From: Schizochytrium sp. CCTCC M209059
Lineage: Eukaryota > Sar > Bigyra > Thraustochytrida > Thraustochytriidae
Assembly (NCBI GenBank): GCA_000818945.1
Contig: KN805379.1
Span: 231,087-295,086, forward strand
Direction: 5' to 3'
DNA: 64,000 nt
Part shown: positions 49,543 to 59,563 of the stretch, piece after piece
Layout of the letters: every line of letters starts with the position of its first letter
How positions within the stretch are numbered: position 1 is the first letter of the stretch
Notes under the pieces: model-generated
Seen by the model: the letters and a program-made list of their open reading frames with translations, nothing else
Databases searched by the model: none
Told to the model about the DNA's origin: nothing
Position numbers and translations under genes: made by a program

Positions 49543-50634
49543 TCAAAGACTGGGACGATAGAGCTGCAGCGGAAAACTCTCTGTGATGATTGTATTATCT
49601 CCAAGCGTGACCAGAAGATTGATCTCAAAGTCCACACGAAACTGCCGTGCCCGCATCGAAGCACACGTAAATAATTTCGGGAACGGCATATGGATAGGAA
49701 TGGCCATTTCGCGACAGACGTCTCCCGAAGCGATTTGCAGGCTCTGTATCTCGGTGGCTTCCTTGGCAATCCCTTCAGCGTACTCGATGGACTCGACGCG
49801 AACGAGCTGCAAATCGATCGATTGTATTGGCATCTCCGACACGTCTACCTGAACCTCGCCGGACAATGGACAAGTGAGCGGGCATCGCAAACGATCAAGG
49901 TGACCAAGAACGGCAAACCGCGGGATTCGGCTGCGCTCCGCATCATCGACATTTTCCAGCGAGGCCGGCGTGATCTCAAATCGAACCATTGGTTCCACGC
50001 TTCGTTCTGAAGGCGATCTGGCTGTTGACACGTTTTCGGTGCTCGTGCTGCGATCGGAGCCGCTCGGATTTTGAGAAGCACGAGAAGCGCGAACCTCCTC
50101 ACCCTCACCGGCCCCAGGAATTTCTACAATGAGCTCCTGCTCATGCGAAAGCGTCGATGACAAGAGACCTCGCGGTGCCTCGACCCTCAGCACGTAGGCA
50201 GTAGTGATGTAGACGCCATGGTAAGTCTCTTGAAGTCCAGGCTTCGAATCGAGCACAAAGCTGAAGGGAATGCTCGTTTCACCAGCTTGCACGCGCTTGT
50301 TTCGCGCCAGGATCATCTCCTTTACCATGAAAACCTGCGGCTGGATCGAGCTGTAAAATGCTTCCAGCAGACCCACGTTTCGCGCGTTGAGGTGCAAACG
50401 GCTCGCCCCCTCGAGCACGAGCCGCACGCTGTTCACGTTCATCGACGCATGGTGCGTCCTTACAACGACATCGCCTTCGACGCGATCTCCCGGCGCAAAA
50501 GGCCGCTCGCCTCGACGAAGGCGGATATCTATCGACGATGATGAAGCCCTCGCCGTCGCCGCCGTCGAAGACGACGCCGAGGAAACCACCGAGGAGGGCG
50601 ACGCCGGGGACGAGGCGTACGAGCTTGTCTCCAT
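49543..50634 (-). CDS. VPS26C: VPS26C/DSCR3, retriever complex arrestin-fold subunit
   Basis: 363 aa, one exon. The start is ATG 50634 (METSSYAS); the preceding in-frame GTG was excluded. Arrestin-fold subunit of retriever, the retromer-like complex that recycles membrane cargo from endosomes with the CCC complex. Residues 1-33 are a Ser/Ala-rich extension not typical of animals. Family segments: SIDIRLRRGER.F.PGD, LEGASRLHLNARNVGLLEAFYSS, LQETYHGVYI, FEITP.SLENV, PRFAVLGHL, SIDLQLVRVESIEYAEG.A..ATEIQ, IASGDVCREM.IPI.MPFPKLFTC, and a C-terminal TLGDNTIITESFPLQLYR. A Ser/Arg-rich insert of about 35 residues separates the two arrestin lobes, making it longer than the roughly 297-aa animal form. 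The residue pattern favours VPS26C over VPS26A/B. Confidence 0.92.
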   Translation of the reverse strand: METSSYASSPASPSSVVSSASSSTAATARASSSSIDIRLRRGERPFAPGDRVEGDVVVRTHHASMNVNSVRLVLEGASRLHLNARNVGLLEAFYSSIQPQVFMVKEMILARNKRVQAGETSIPFSFVLDSKPGLQETYHGVYITTAYVLRVEAPRGLLSSTLSHEQELIVEIPGAGEGEEVRASRASQNPSGSDRSTSTENVSTARSPSERSVEPMVRFEITPASLENVDDAERSRIPRFAVLGHLDRLRCPLTCPLSGEVQVDVSEMPIQSIDLQLVRVESIEYAEGIAKEATEIQSLQIASGDVCREMAIPIHMPFPKLFTCASMRARQFRVDFEINLLVTLGDNTIITESFPLQLYRPSL

Positions 50635-50787
50635 CGTCACTTGCTCGAAGTTTTGGCCGCTTCCGTGCCCTTCGTATATCTATCCATACGCGAGCCTATT
50701 TCATTCTAGGCTTGACTAGTAGCCAAACACATCTCCCACACCTGCTCTTTTAACTTATAACCCAGAATCCTAATTTTCTGTTCTGCC

Positions 50788-51279
50788 TTAAAAATTGGAG
50801 TTCGCCCTTGGTATTATTCGACACCGTGTGACCGTGTTGCCTTCGGCATTCCACTGGCACAGTCCCAGGTTGTCACTGCAATGGATGAGTTCGTGCCAGT
50901 TTCGAAGTGCATGCTTGAGATTGTCGCTGAGTGTCACCTTGGGAAATAGCATTTTTCTAGCCGGAAGGATCAAGTCCAATCGCTCGAACTCTACCGCTCG
51001 TGGGGTCTTATCGTCGAGGCGTAGAACTTGTTTGACCCAGCAGGTACATTTCTCATTTGTCGGTAATTTACGCGTGTGAAGATGTGCGTCTCAATCTTGA
51101 TCCAGTTGTTGGTATCGCGCTAATGGCACGCTGGTATCCGAGTTTTTTTTGGAGTCAGAGTCAGAGTCCGAGTCAGAGTCCGAGTCCGAAGTCAAGTTTG
51201 ATGCAACGTCTGCGTGTGCGCCTACGTTTGTGTGTGCGTCTGCTTCTACATCTCTGGCAAAGTTTACTTTCATCTCCAT
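50788..51279 (-). pseudogene. Decayed coding sequence, family unknown
   Basis: On the minus strand one frame runs from 51279 to TGA 51091-51093, then continues in the same frame as protein-like sequence to TAA at 50788 (KLPTNEKCTCWVKQVLRLDD.., ILPARKMLFPKVTLSDNL, NWHELIHC). The upstream part has a Ser-Asp repeat. A single in-frame stop splits it. Further unassigned minus-strand frames lie at 51391-51846 and 51819-52139. No family recognised; weakly supported. Confidence 0.25.
51151..51198 (+). repeat. AGTCAG/AGTCCG hexamer repeat
   Basis: About seven hexamer units. On the minus strand they encode Ser-Asp dipeptides in the decayed ORF. Confidence 0.8.
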
Positions 51280-52257
51280 CCGGTGACTTTGATCGAAAGA
51301 AGCTTAAACCTTTCGTTGCATGCCACAGGAAAATATCTCTCGGTCATGCAAGAGAACGAGTTTGGCCGGGTGAACGAGCATATTGTTCTTTTAGGAGAAA
51401 GTCACAGGTCTGACCCCATCCCGGGCAAGGGACCTTTCGGAATCCAGACTGAAAATAGGAATTGGGGGTTGCTCCACGACGGAAGCGATGTTGACAAAGT
51501 CTGAAGGAAGTTCAGCGTCTCCTTCGAGGCAAAGCAATTGCCGCGTGCGGCACGCGGAGGGAGTGTACCGATGCCCCAAAGCTGCACCACATCGGATGGA
51601 AAGATGGGAAGCGCAGTTTCGCGAAGGAATAGGCTTTCCGTTGCAAGGAGTTTGCCGGGTCGCCAACAGGCGAATGCGGGTGACGATTTGATTCATTGCG
51701 ATGAGCCCAAGAAAATGCGCGCCTCCACGGAGACTTCGACGTGATGGTCGCTCACCTTCTTGAAGAGAGGTGTTTTGTCCGCATCCTTGTGGTGGGCACG
51801 TGTTAATCGACAAAGGTGTTAACATCGGCGAACAGTGCACGCACACCCAGTCATTGTGGCCTGGAACACTTTGCTGATTGAATAAAAACCACTGCGCTGC
51901 TTGGCGACAGGCTTCCAGTCGCGTATGCGGGAAATGATCCGTTTCTGAGTTCCTAAAAGACGGCTGGTGTGGCTAACTTTGTTGTCGAAGAGTGCCTCAG
52001 GCTTTCTCTTGCATGATGCGTAGAGGGTGCGGATGAAATTGATGTCCTGCGTCAGGTTTATGCGTGGGTCAATCGCAGCCAGTGCTCTGCTGATTGCAGC
52101 CAATGGGCACCGCGCTCTGCAATTTAGGTCTGACGCCAACGATGCAAATCCACCTGTCCATCGCTCGTTGCACTACCCATTGAAGTAGCGCAGCGATGCG
52201 CGGAGAGGAGGAGCGAGGAGCATAAAGTGATGAATACGGCTCGGAGGCGCTATAAGT

Positions 52258-52284
52258 CACTTGCGCCACGCGCGCACAAGTGCG
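52258..52284. promoter_or_regulatory. Inverted CACTTGCGC / CAAGTGCG pair
   Basis: CACTTGCGC at 52258-52266 faces CAAGTGCG at 52277-52284 across ten bases, forming an imperfect palindrome about 280-305 bp upstream of the ATG at 52563. It is the same core as in the tandem arrays, but inverted rather than direct. Confidence 0.45.
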
Positions 52285-52415
52285 AAATGGCGGGTCCAGG
52301 AATCTCTGTTCTATTTGCTGTTCTTTTCTCTTTTCTCTTTTCCTCCCCACGGTTCTTTTCCTGTGATGCCCTTTGTCTCAGGCTTTGCCGCCCGCTGCCA
52401 CTTGTTTCTTTTCGT

Positions 52416-52553
<138 letters not shown>

Positions 52554-52562
52554 TCGAGCACC

Positions 52563-55500
52563 ATGGAGGCGACTTTTGAGGAGGAGTTCAAGCCGCGGTA
52601 CCAGCGCAATAACAAACGCAGCGGGCAGAAGAACATCCGCTGCTTCCCTTCGTGCACGCCTCGTGCTCACTCCTCGAGCGGATTCTGCGGGCAGCAGGTG
52701 ACCGTGGCCGTGACGAACCTGCCGNNNNNNNNNNNNNNNNNNNNNNNNNNNNNNNNNNNNNNNNNNNNNNNNNNNNNNNNNNNNNNNNNNNNNNNNNNNN
52801 NNNNNNNNNNNNNNNNNNNNNNNNNNNNNNNNNNNNNNNNNNNNNNNNNNNNNNNNNNNNNNNNNNNNNNNNNNNNNNNNNNNNNNNNNNNNNNNNNNNN
52901 NNNGTGACCGTGGCCGTGACGAACCTGCCGACGGAGCCTTCGCCCGGTTGCGTTTTCCGCGCCTGGGGCGAATTCGTGCAATGCGGCGCCGATGTGTCGA
53001 TGCAGCCGGGTCAAAAGATGAGCCTGCACGAGGCGGACCTCAAAGAACGCAACCGCGCCAATCCGCTGCGCGATTGGGTCCGAGGCGAAGTCTCCGAGCC
53101 TGAAGCAGGACAAATCACAATCATGGTGAATCGCAGCCTGCTCGGGTGGCATTACGGCTGGGTCTCGAGCAAACACACCTGCGACGCCATGCATTGCTTC
53201 AAGGTGCACCTCTTTGTCCTCGACCAGTCGCAAGAAGAGCTTTCGTACATGGGATCTGTCGAGTCGCCAAGCTTTCAGCTTTTCTCGCGCCGTCGCCAAG
53301 CCATGATGATGGAGGCGCGCGAAGCCGTCAAACAGGCTGCTATTGAGAAGAAGAAGTCGCGCCCAGAAAAACGTGATACCAAAGCCAGTCTTGGCGATGT
53401 GGTCCTGCCTCCAGCCAAAAAACGGTTGTGTGCTGACACGGCCATGCAAGTCCGCATACAGCGAAATCTTTGCTTGGACCGCTTGGTGCGCCTCATGCTT
53501 GTGAGGAGCGGCTCCGGGACACGGAGCATGTATGACACGGATTACCAAACGGATTCCAAGGGAAAGCGCACCAGTTCATGTGTCAGCTCTGGCAATCCGT
53601 CTCCTGGATCCAGCACAGCAAGTGCTATCCTCAATGACATGATGAAGGCGCCCATCAAGAAACCCCCCACAGCTAGCGCAAAGCAAGCTATCAAGCGCCA
53701 TGCCAAAGAAAAGTCGTCCTTTGACAACATCAGCACAGATGCTACAGCCTCTTCGTATCCACGAGAGTTGCCTCTTTCTGGCATTGCCTCCGGACCGGGA
53801 GCGCCCCCTCTGAAGCAGGAGTTCATTTATCGCTCGTCGTTGCCAATGGATACCTCGGGTCCAGAGGATCCTTTTGGCGGAGACTGGCCTGATCTCGACT
53901 TTCGTCCGTTTGGCTCGAGCGGCTCGCCTTTTATCGGAATGGGCGGAGATATTCGCGTCGGCGAGGGTATCGATGATGCAGAGTTTGACAAGCTCATCGA
54001 GGAAGCCCTTCTCGACCCAGAAATCGTGGGAGGCACCAACGGGGAAGAAGAGACCAAGTCGCGTTCTCGCTCCGGGTCTCCGGCGCCAATGTTTGACTCG
54101 GTTCCAGCGCCAAGTGGAAACGCTGGACCCCCGCCCCCGCCCATGTCTCTGCCGCCACAGTCACCCCAGGTGTCGAGAGGCCCAGCTCTCCGCACGCGCC
54201 GAGCGGCCAAGCACTCGGCCGGCGCTGACGGTAATGGAGTTTCCGCGCAGGCGTCGACAGCAAGCTCTTGGCGCCCCCTTGACTTTTCATCGTCCTCGTC
54301 CTCGTCGTCCTCGTCGTCCTCTTCATTTTGTTCAGGTACGCCTACGCAGGACTCTCCTCGAGATATTGAGACGGCCCAGGCGGAGTGGGACTCGGGGTGC
54401 ATTTTCACGCGAAAACTCGACTACATCGTTCGCACACACGGGTCCGAAAAGACAAAGGCCAATGCCGATAAGATTGTTGAGGTCCTGCGTAAACTTCCAG
54501 ATCGCCTCGTTTCGGTGAGCACGAACAGGCCCGACTTTCTTGCCTTTTTTGCCCGCTGGAAGTCTCCCGAGGGTATTCAGATGCTGCGCGAGCAGTTTGC
54601 GCAAGGCGAGGGCGGCCCTTCATCGTCGGGGCATGTCGCATCTTTCGTGCGCGACGAGGAGCTAGCGAACCATGCAGATCTGAGCGAGAGCACCTCCATC
54701 AGCCCCATGCGCTCCGTGTACGCGGAGATGCGTCTCATCTACCGTCGCGTCGTTCTTGATGCGCTCACAAGTCTGGGCGGGGATCCTGATGATTTTGTTG
54801 AAACGATGGACCTATGCGCCCGCTACGGGCTGTTGTTTGTCGACCCGTACTACCCACCTTCCAAGCGCGTGGCTGCTATGACGCACTTGGAGCTGTACAA
54901 CTCCTTGGATAGGTTCCGTGAGCAGGATTTTGGTAGCTGCTCTGGCGAGTTCCGCAATGAAGCGCAGCGCACGGCGTGGGTGAATGCCTACTGGACTGTG
55001 CGTCGGCGCTCGTTTCGACGACACTTTATCAAGGCTGTGCTGAACGAGGCGGTTGGTTCGAAGCTACCTCCCGAAGGCCGCCCTGTGCCGCCCGAGTTTG
55101 ACCTGACTGGCACATGGGTCCAGACTAGCACGCGTGACGATGCCGCAGAGGTGCACGCCTGGGGTCTGCGCGTCGGTGTTGGCGTCGGCAAGCTTTCGGC
55201 ACGCCTCTTTGAGCGAATGTGGAAGCGAATTACCTTGCGCATTAATTCGGCCGCCTTGCACCTGCAGGGTGAGCGGGTTCTTCTCGCCAATCCGGCCAAG
55301 CTTTTTCTCTTGGACCGCGTACCGCGCAGCTACACGGTGTCCAATCCGCTGCCCATGGCAACCTTTGCCCTCGAGCGCACATACATTGCTTGGCTCGGAT
55401 ATGAAGGCTCAAAGGCATATCTGCATCTCATTTTCGGAGGACGAACTCGTAGCACGAGTTTCGAGGAGTATTCAAAGCACGCCAAGCTGGTCAACGACGA

Positions 55501-55768
55501 GGAAATTCGTCTCGAGGCAGAACAAATGCCAAAATTTACAGAGATGCGCATCGTGAAACGTTTGCACGTGGCCAAGGATCGGGAGACGATGACGCTCGAC
55601 CACAAGATTCACTTGTTTGACGACAAGTCCGCTCCCGGTTGGGATGACGCCGAAGCGCTGCAAAAGCTCTTCAGCCCTGACCAAAAGACTTGCGTCGTCT
55701 CCTATTCGACAAAGTACATCAAGGTTTCTGATCAAGGTCTCGACGAGGTTCTCGAGCTCTTTGACTAG
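52563..55768 (+). CDS. Cys/His-SRRRQ family protein, paralogue A (contains false gap)
   Basis: About 999 aa once the gap is collapsed. Uncharacterised family, shared with the genes at 56218-58965 and 62931-64000. Block 1: YQRNNK, K.IRCFPSC...SGFCG. Block 2: HYGW..SKHTCD.MHCF, then a GSVESPSF.LFSRRRQ strand. Block 3: DRLVRLM. Block 4: KSPEGI..LREQF. Block 5: MDLCARYGLLFVDPYYPPS with SLDRFREQDFGS. A C-terminal domain starts FDLTGTWV and has lipocalin-like GTW spacing. A Pro-rich and poly-Ser linker joins blocks 3 and 4. The Cys/His pattern suggests zinc; the basic SRRRQ end of a beta-rich block is reminiscent of Ig-fold transcription factors, but this is speculation. Poly(A) signal at 55844. 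Function unknown. Confidence 0.8.
52725..52903. other. Assembly gap (179 N), probably spurious
   Basis: The 27 bases before the gap (52698-52724) and after it (52904-52930) are identical. Removing the N run and one copy (206 bases) restores the reading frame and yields continuous family sequence. Confidence 0.95.
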
Positions 55769-56217
55769 ACGAGGACCACGGGAAGCCGCGCAGTCTTTAC
55801 CAGGCGTGGACTATCCCACCATGTGTTAGCCAAAATCTCTTTCAATAAATGTATATCTTCTCAGTCATGGATGCTGCTTCCTTTTCCCTTTTCTTTTCTT
55901 ATCTCTCCGGGCTTGAACGAGGCTCATCACCCTGTCATTCTTGTGCGTTCTTTACCAATTTTATAAAATTAGTGCCAAGATCTCTGCAAAAGCCAGGAAA
56001 AGAAGCAAAAGGACGAAGATAAGGCGAATCAAAGACAAGACAAGCAATGGAGAGAGCTAGATCAAAAAAAGAGATAACAGAGTTCATATCGTTTACATTT
56101 CGCACCACCACATAAAAAAGAATAATCGCTCAGGGAATCTCGTGTGCGATGGCTACGTGCATGCACGCACGCATGCACATCTATCATCCCCCTATCGATC
56201 TCACACCTTGTTCTGCT
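55769..56217. other. Convergent spacer between paralogues A and B
   Basis: Holds the poly(A) signal of A and a short GCATGCAC palindromic tract near 56156-56176. Nothing else was seen. Confidence 0.5.
55844..55849 (+). terminator. Poly(A) signal AATAAA of paralogue A
   Basis: 75 nt after the stop codon. Confidence 0.5.
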
Positions 56218-58965
56218 TTACAAGAGATCAAGAATTAAGTCCGTGTCCGCTTGGTTCAAATAGCAGCGCATGAACTTGTGCCGCATTTTGACCCCGGTAA
56301 ACTTGTATTCCTGCGTGCCTGTGAGCGTCTGCAGCTCTGAGGTTTTGTCCATGCGCGGCGCCAAAGCGGCCCTCGGGAAAATGTGAAAGTAATCCTCCAT
56401 GGTCAAGTGCTGCCTGCTGTGAGAGATAATGAAGCGTTTGTGAATGCGCAGTTGAGGAACGTCACCCGGCTTGACATGTTGTTGAAAAAATTTGGACAAG
56501 CGCTGGGCCGAGGCCGTGTTTGGCTCTCCGTCACGACGACGAATCGTATCGCACGCTAGCTCACTGATCGCCTCCGCAAAAAGCGGCCCACCAATCACGA
56601 CATTGACGCAATGCTGCCCATCTTTCTCCACGGAGAGCCACCCGACAATGAGCTTATTCTGCGAAAGAGGGTGGACTCCAGCATACCCGACCACCATTGG
56701 CATGGACGGTCGCCAGCAATGCGGCTTACCCTTGAGATTGGCAACGAGGCGCGGATCCGCGAGCAGCATTTGCTGCCCTCGCGAGGTAAAGGTCTCTTCA
56801 GTAATGTGGACCTCGATCTTGGAGAGCATTGTTGTGAACACGCGATTGTAAAATCCACCGACGTTCACACCAGCACAGATTGAAAGCAACGCGCCCATTC
56901 CCTCGCTGCCCTGTTTGAAACCAGGTTCATCCACAGGACCCAGGAGGATCCATGTGCCATTAATGTCCCAACCAGGCGCAACAGGGGCCTCGAGGTCTCG
57001 CGCCGAGGACTGTGCGCGCGTACGCTGGTCGGAAACGATGCGGTTGCAGACGATTCTGCGCATGATGCCTCGGCGCACGACCATGAGGTCCTTTGCATAC
57101 TGGCACCGCTGCGTATCATCTACAAATTTGCCTTCGCGAGACCCGTAGTCTTGTTTTTCAAAGTTATCAAGCGACCCATACAACTGCATATGAATAAAGG
57201 CAGCAGCACGAGGCGATGGGGGGTAGTACGGGTCGGGCGTCGCGACACCATGCCGCGCTGCTAGATCCATGGACTCAATGTAGGGTTCCAAGCGCTGGCC
57301 CGTATTTACGATGGCTGACATCATAATGTTGCGAAAGGCCTGACGCAGCATGCCAAAGATGCTTGTTTCGTGGTCCGGATCGTCCACTTTGGTAGGATCA
57401 TATGTTTGGTCTTCGCGTTTTGCGGACCATACAAAGTTCACATCACGCTCGCGTTCGATCTGCGCCTTGAGTCTCTTGATGCCCTCGGGCGACGAATAGG
57501 AGGCCACGATATCGTTGAAGGCCTTGTTATCCTTGGCAAGTCGAATCACGCACTCGGAAATGGACTCGACACCCTCGATGATCATATCAATGCGTTGCGG
57601 ATCGTGAGCGTAACTTGATTCGCGCATGAGTATCTCGCGCAGCTGTTGCATGCCATCGGACATGTTGGTCACATTGCTGGGGGGGTTCTCCCCAGCGGGA
57701 TTGGAAGGCGCGAAGCCTGGTTTCAAGAATCCGAGGTCCACATTTGGGACAGATCGCGCCATGCCAGCATCGCCGCGCACCTCCTCGCCCATCAAGGTGT
57801 GTGGCATGGATGGAACGGGCATTCCGTTGATGGTGGTATTGCTGATCTTGCTACGGCCGCCGCCGCCGCCGCCGCCGATGCCGCCGCCGCCGATGCCGCC
57901 GTTATTAATGTCGTTGTAATTGTTATTTACACTCGGCTTGCCGGTATATGCGGGGTCCCAGAGATGTGGATCAACGTACTGCGGCCCGCTAAATGCCTCG
58001 CTGACGTCCATTTCCAGACCTTGGCTGATACCACCCGCTGCAGAGGGACCGCTCGAGTCCATGAGACCGTGCATGGGGCCGTTATTGTTTGCGGCCTCAT
58101 TCGAGACGTCCGTTGTGCGATCTGTGTCATCCCAGCACCCCTCATTGCCGCTCGCAAACTGGAATATAAAATACGTGAGGCGATCCAGCGTGCGATTCAA
58201 CATATTTTGCCGAGGGTAGTTGTCCATGAGAGTGTCCAGTATCTTGGAGTCCATGGCGGCTGAGGCGAGCTCGCGAAGCGGCATCGTCATGGACGAGTTA
58301 CTGTCTAATTGAGACGTTGAGGGGGCTTTGGGAGCCTCCACTTTGGCTCGCTTTGCTGCCGGAGGTGGAGTTGGGACATCGTCCCCATGGGTGCTTGCGT
58401 CGGCGGCCTCCTCCTTGAGAACACCCCGCTGTCTCCTGCGGCTGTAGACCTGGAAGACGGGGGAAGACACTGAGCCAACATAGACAAGGTCAGGACTGTC
58501 GGCCTTGAGCTTGAAGATGTAGGCGCGAAAGCAATGGTAGCTGTCGCACGAGTGTTTGTTTGCGCGCCATCCGTAGTGCCAACCGCCGAGTTGTCTGTTG
58601 AAGGCAATGGAGAAGCTGTTATCGTCTTGCAAGCGGACGTCGCCAGCAAGCCAAGGCAGCTTGGGCAGCGCTGCAGTGCGCTCCTTAGCCTGGGCCTCGG
58701 CGAGCGGAAGCGTTGTGTTGGGCCGCATGAGCTCCTTGGTCCCGCAGATGATGAACTCACCATAGGCTCGGTACTCCGTCTCTGCATCAAGAACCGGGAG
58801 ATCTTGTACGATGCAGGTGAGCGAGGTGCCGCAGAACCCGCTGTCACGATGCCCGCTCACGGAGCATGTTGGGTAGCATCTCAAGTTTTTCTGGCCCCCG
58901 AACTTGTTATTGCGTTGGTACCGCTCCTTGAAGGACTCCTTGCCGACCCATTCTGCGCGCAGCAT
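56218..58965 (-). CDS. Cys/His-SRRRQ family protein, paralogue B
   Basis: 915 aa, one exon, start ATG 58965 (MLRAEWVG). It carries the same ordered blocks as paralogue A: YQRNNK, K.LRCYPTC...SGFCG (residues about 15-48); WHYGW..NKHSCD.YHCF; GSVSSPVFQVYSRRRQ; a DRLTYFIFQFA helix followed by DDTD; a Gly/Asn-rich linker; SSPEGI..LKAQIE; MDLAARHGVATPDPYYPPSPRAA with SLDNFEKQDYGS; then a C-terminal domain from INGTWILLG, and a terminal LNQADTDLILDLL. The linker differs wholly from A (poly-Gly from GCC repeats near 57855-57900 rather than Pro/Ser), so the blocks are under constraint and the linkers are not. Convergent with A, which suggests local inverted duplication. Function unknown. Confidence 0.8.
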   Translation of the reverse strand: MLRAEWVGKESFKERYQRNNKFGGQKNLRCYPTCSVSGHRDSGFCGTSLTCIVQDLPVLDAETEYRAYGEFIICGTKELMRPNTTLPLAEAQAKERTAALPKLPWLAGDVRLQDDNSFSIAFNRQLGGWHYGWRANKHSCDSYHCFRAYIFKLKADSPDLVYVGSVSSPVFQVYSRRRQRGVLKEEAADASTHGDDVPTPPPAAKRAKVEAPKAPSTSQLDSNSSMTMPLRELASAAMDSKILDTLMDNYPRQNMLNRTLDRLTYFIFQFASGNEGCWDDTDRTTDVSNEAANNNGPMHGLMDSSGPSAAGGISQGLEMDVSEAFSGPQYVDPHLWDPAYTGKPSVNNNYNDINNGGIGGGGIGGGGGGGRSKISNTTINGMPVPSMPHTLMGEEVRGDAGMARSVPNVDLGFLKPGFAPSNPAGENPPSNVTNMSDGMQQLREILMRESSYAHDPQRIDMIIEGVESISECVIRLAKDNKAFNDIVASYSSPEGIKRLKAQIERERDVNFVWSAKREDQTYDPTKVDDPDHETSIFGMLRQAFRNIMMSAIVNTGQRLEPYIESMDLAARHGVATPDPYYPPSPRAAAFIHMQLYGSLDNFEKQDYGSREGKFVDDTQRCQYAKDLMVVRRGIMRRIVCNRIVSDQRTRAQSSARDLEAPVAPGWDINGTWILLGPVDEPGFKQGSEGMGALLSICAGVNVGGFYNRVFTTMLSKIEVHITEETFTSRGQQMLLADPRLVANLKGKPHCWRPSMPMVVGYAGVHPLSQNKLIVGWLSVEKDGQHCVNVVIGGPLFAEAISELACDTIRRRDGEPNTASAQRLSKFFQQHVKPGDVPQLRIHKRFIISHSRQHLTMEDYFHIFPRAALAPRMDKTSELQTLTGTQEYKFTGVKMRHKFMRCYLNQADTDLILDLL

Positions 58966-59354
58966 TTTGCTTTTCTATGGCCCGCGAGTATGCGAGCGGA
59001 TGAGCGAAATAGAGGGAGGAGGAGAGAGAAAGAGACACCAAGCTCCTTCTCGCAAGCTCCCCCCGCTCGCCCCCGCCTGCGCCGCCTCGCCAAGAGCTCA
59101 GAGCTCGCGTCGCAGTCGAGATGAATGGAGGGACGACCTCGGTGAATTCGATGTCGACCGCCGCCAAGAGCTCGAGATGGTTGCTTTCTTCTCCTCCCCC
59201 GTCGCAGCCTGCGCTGCAGGTCGGCGAGGGTCCGCGTCGGTCTCCACCAATGGGTCCCCGCGGGGCGAGCGAGCGTGCGAGCGAGCAAGCGGACGTGCAA
59301 GCGGACGTGCGTGCGTGCGTGCGTGCGTCTCCACTCGTCCAGGTCTGTGATCAG

Positions 59355-59356
<2 letters not shown>

Positions 59357-59390
<34 letters not shown>

Positions 59391-59392
59391 TC
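59357..59392 (+). repeat. (TTTC)n microsatellite
   Basis: About nine TTTC units upstream of paralogue B, shorter than the tract before paralogue A. Confidence 0.85.
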
Positions 59393-59511
59393 CGAGTCCG
59401 AGACCTTGTTGTTTTTTTGTTCTTTCTTTCGTTCTTTTCATTCGTCGTACTACTATGCTAGATCTATGCGCGTTCTTTTTGCCGTCCCCGTCAGCCAGGC
59501 CTCGCGTTACG

Positions 59512-59563
59512 CACTTGCGTCTCTATATTCCGCACTTGCGGCCCTGCGATAATTCACTTACAC
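59512..59563 (+). promoter_or_regulatory. Phased CACTTGCG promoter array, three copies
   Basis: CACTTGCGT at 59512, CACTTGCGG at 59533 and CACTTACAC at 59555 give a 21-22 bp period, with CTCTAT-ATTCCG between the first two. It lies about 550-600 bp upstream of the paralogue B start codon. Confidence 0.55.
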
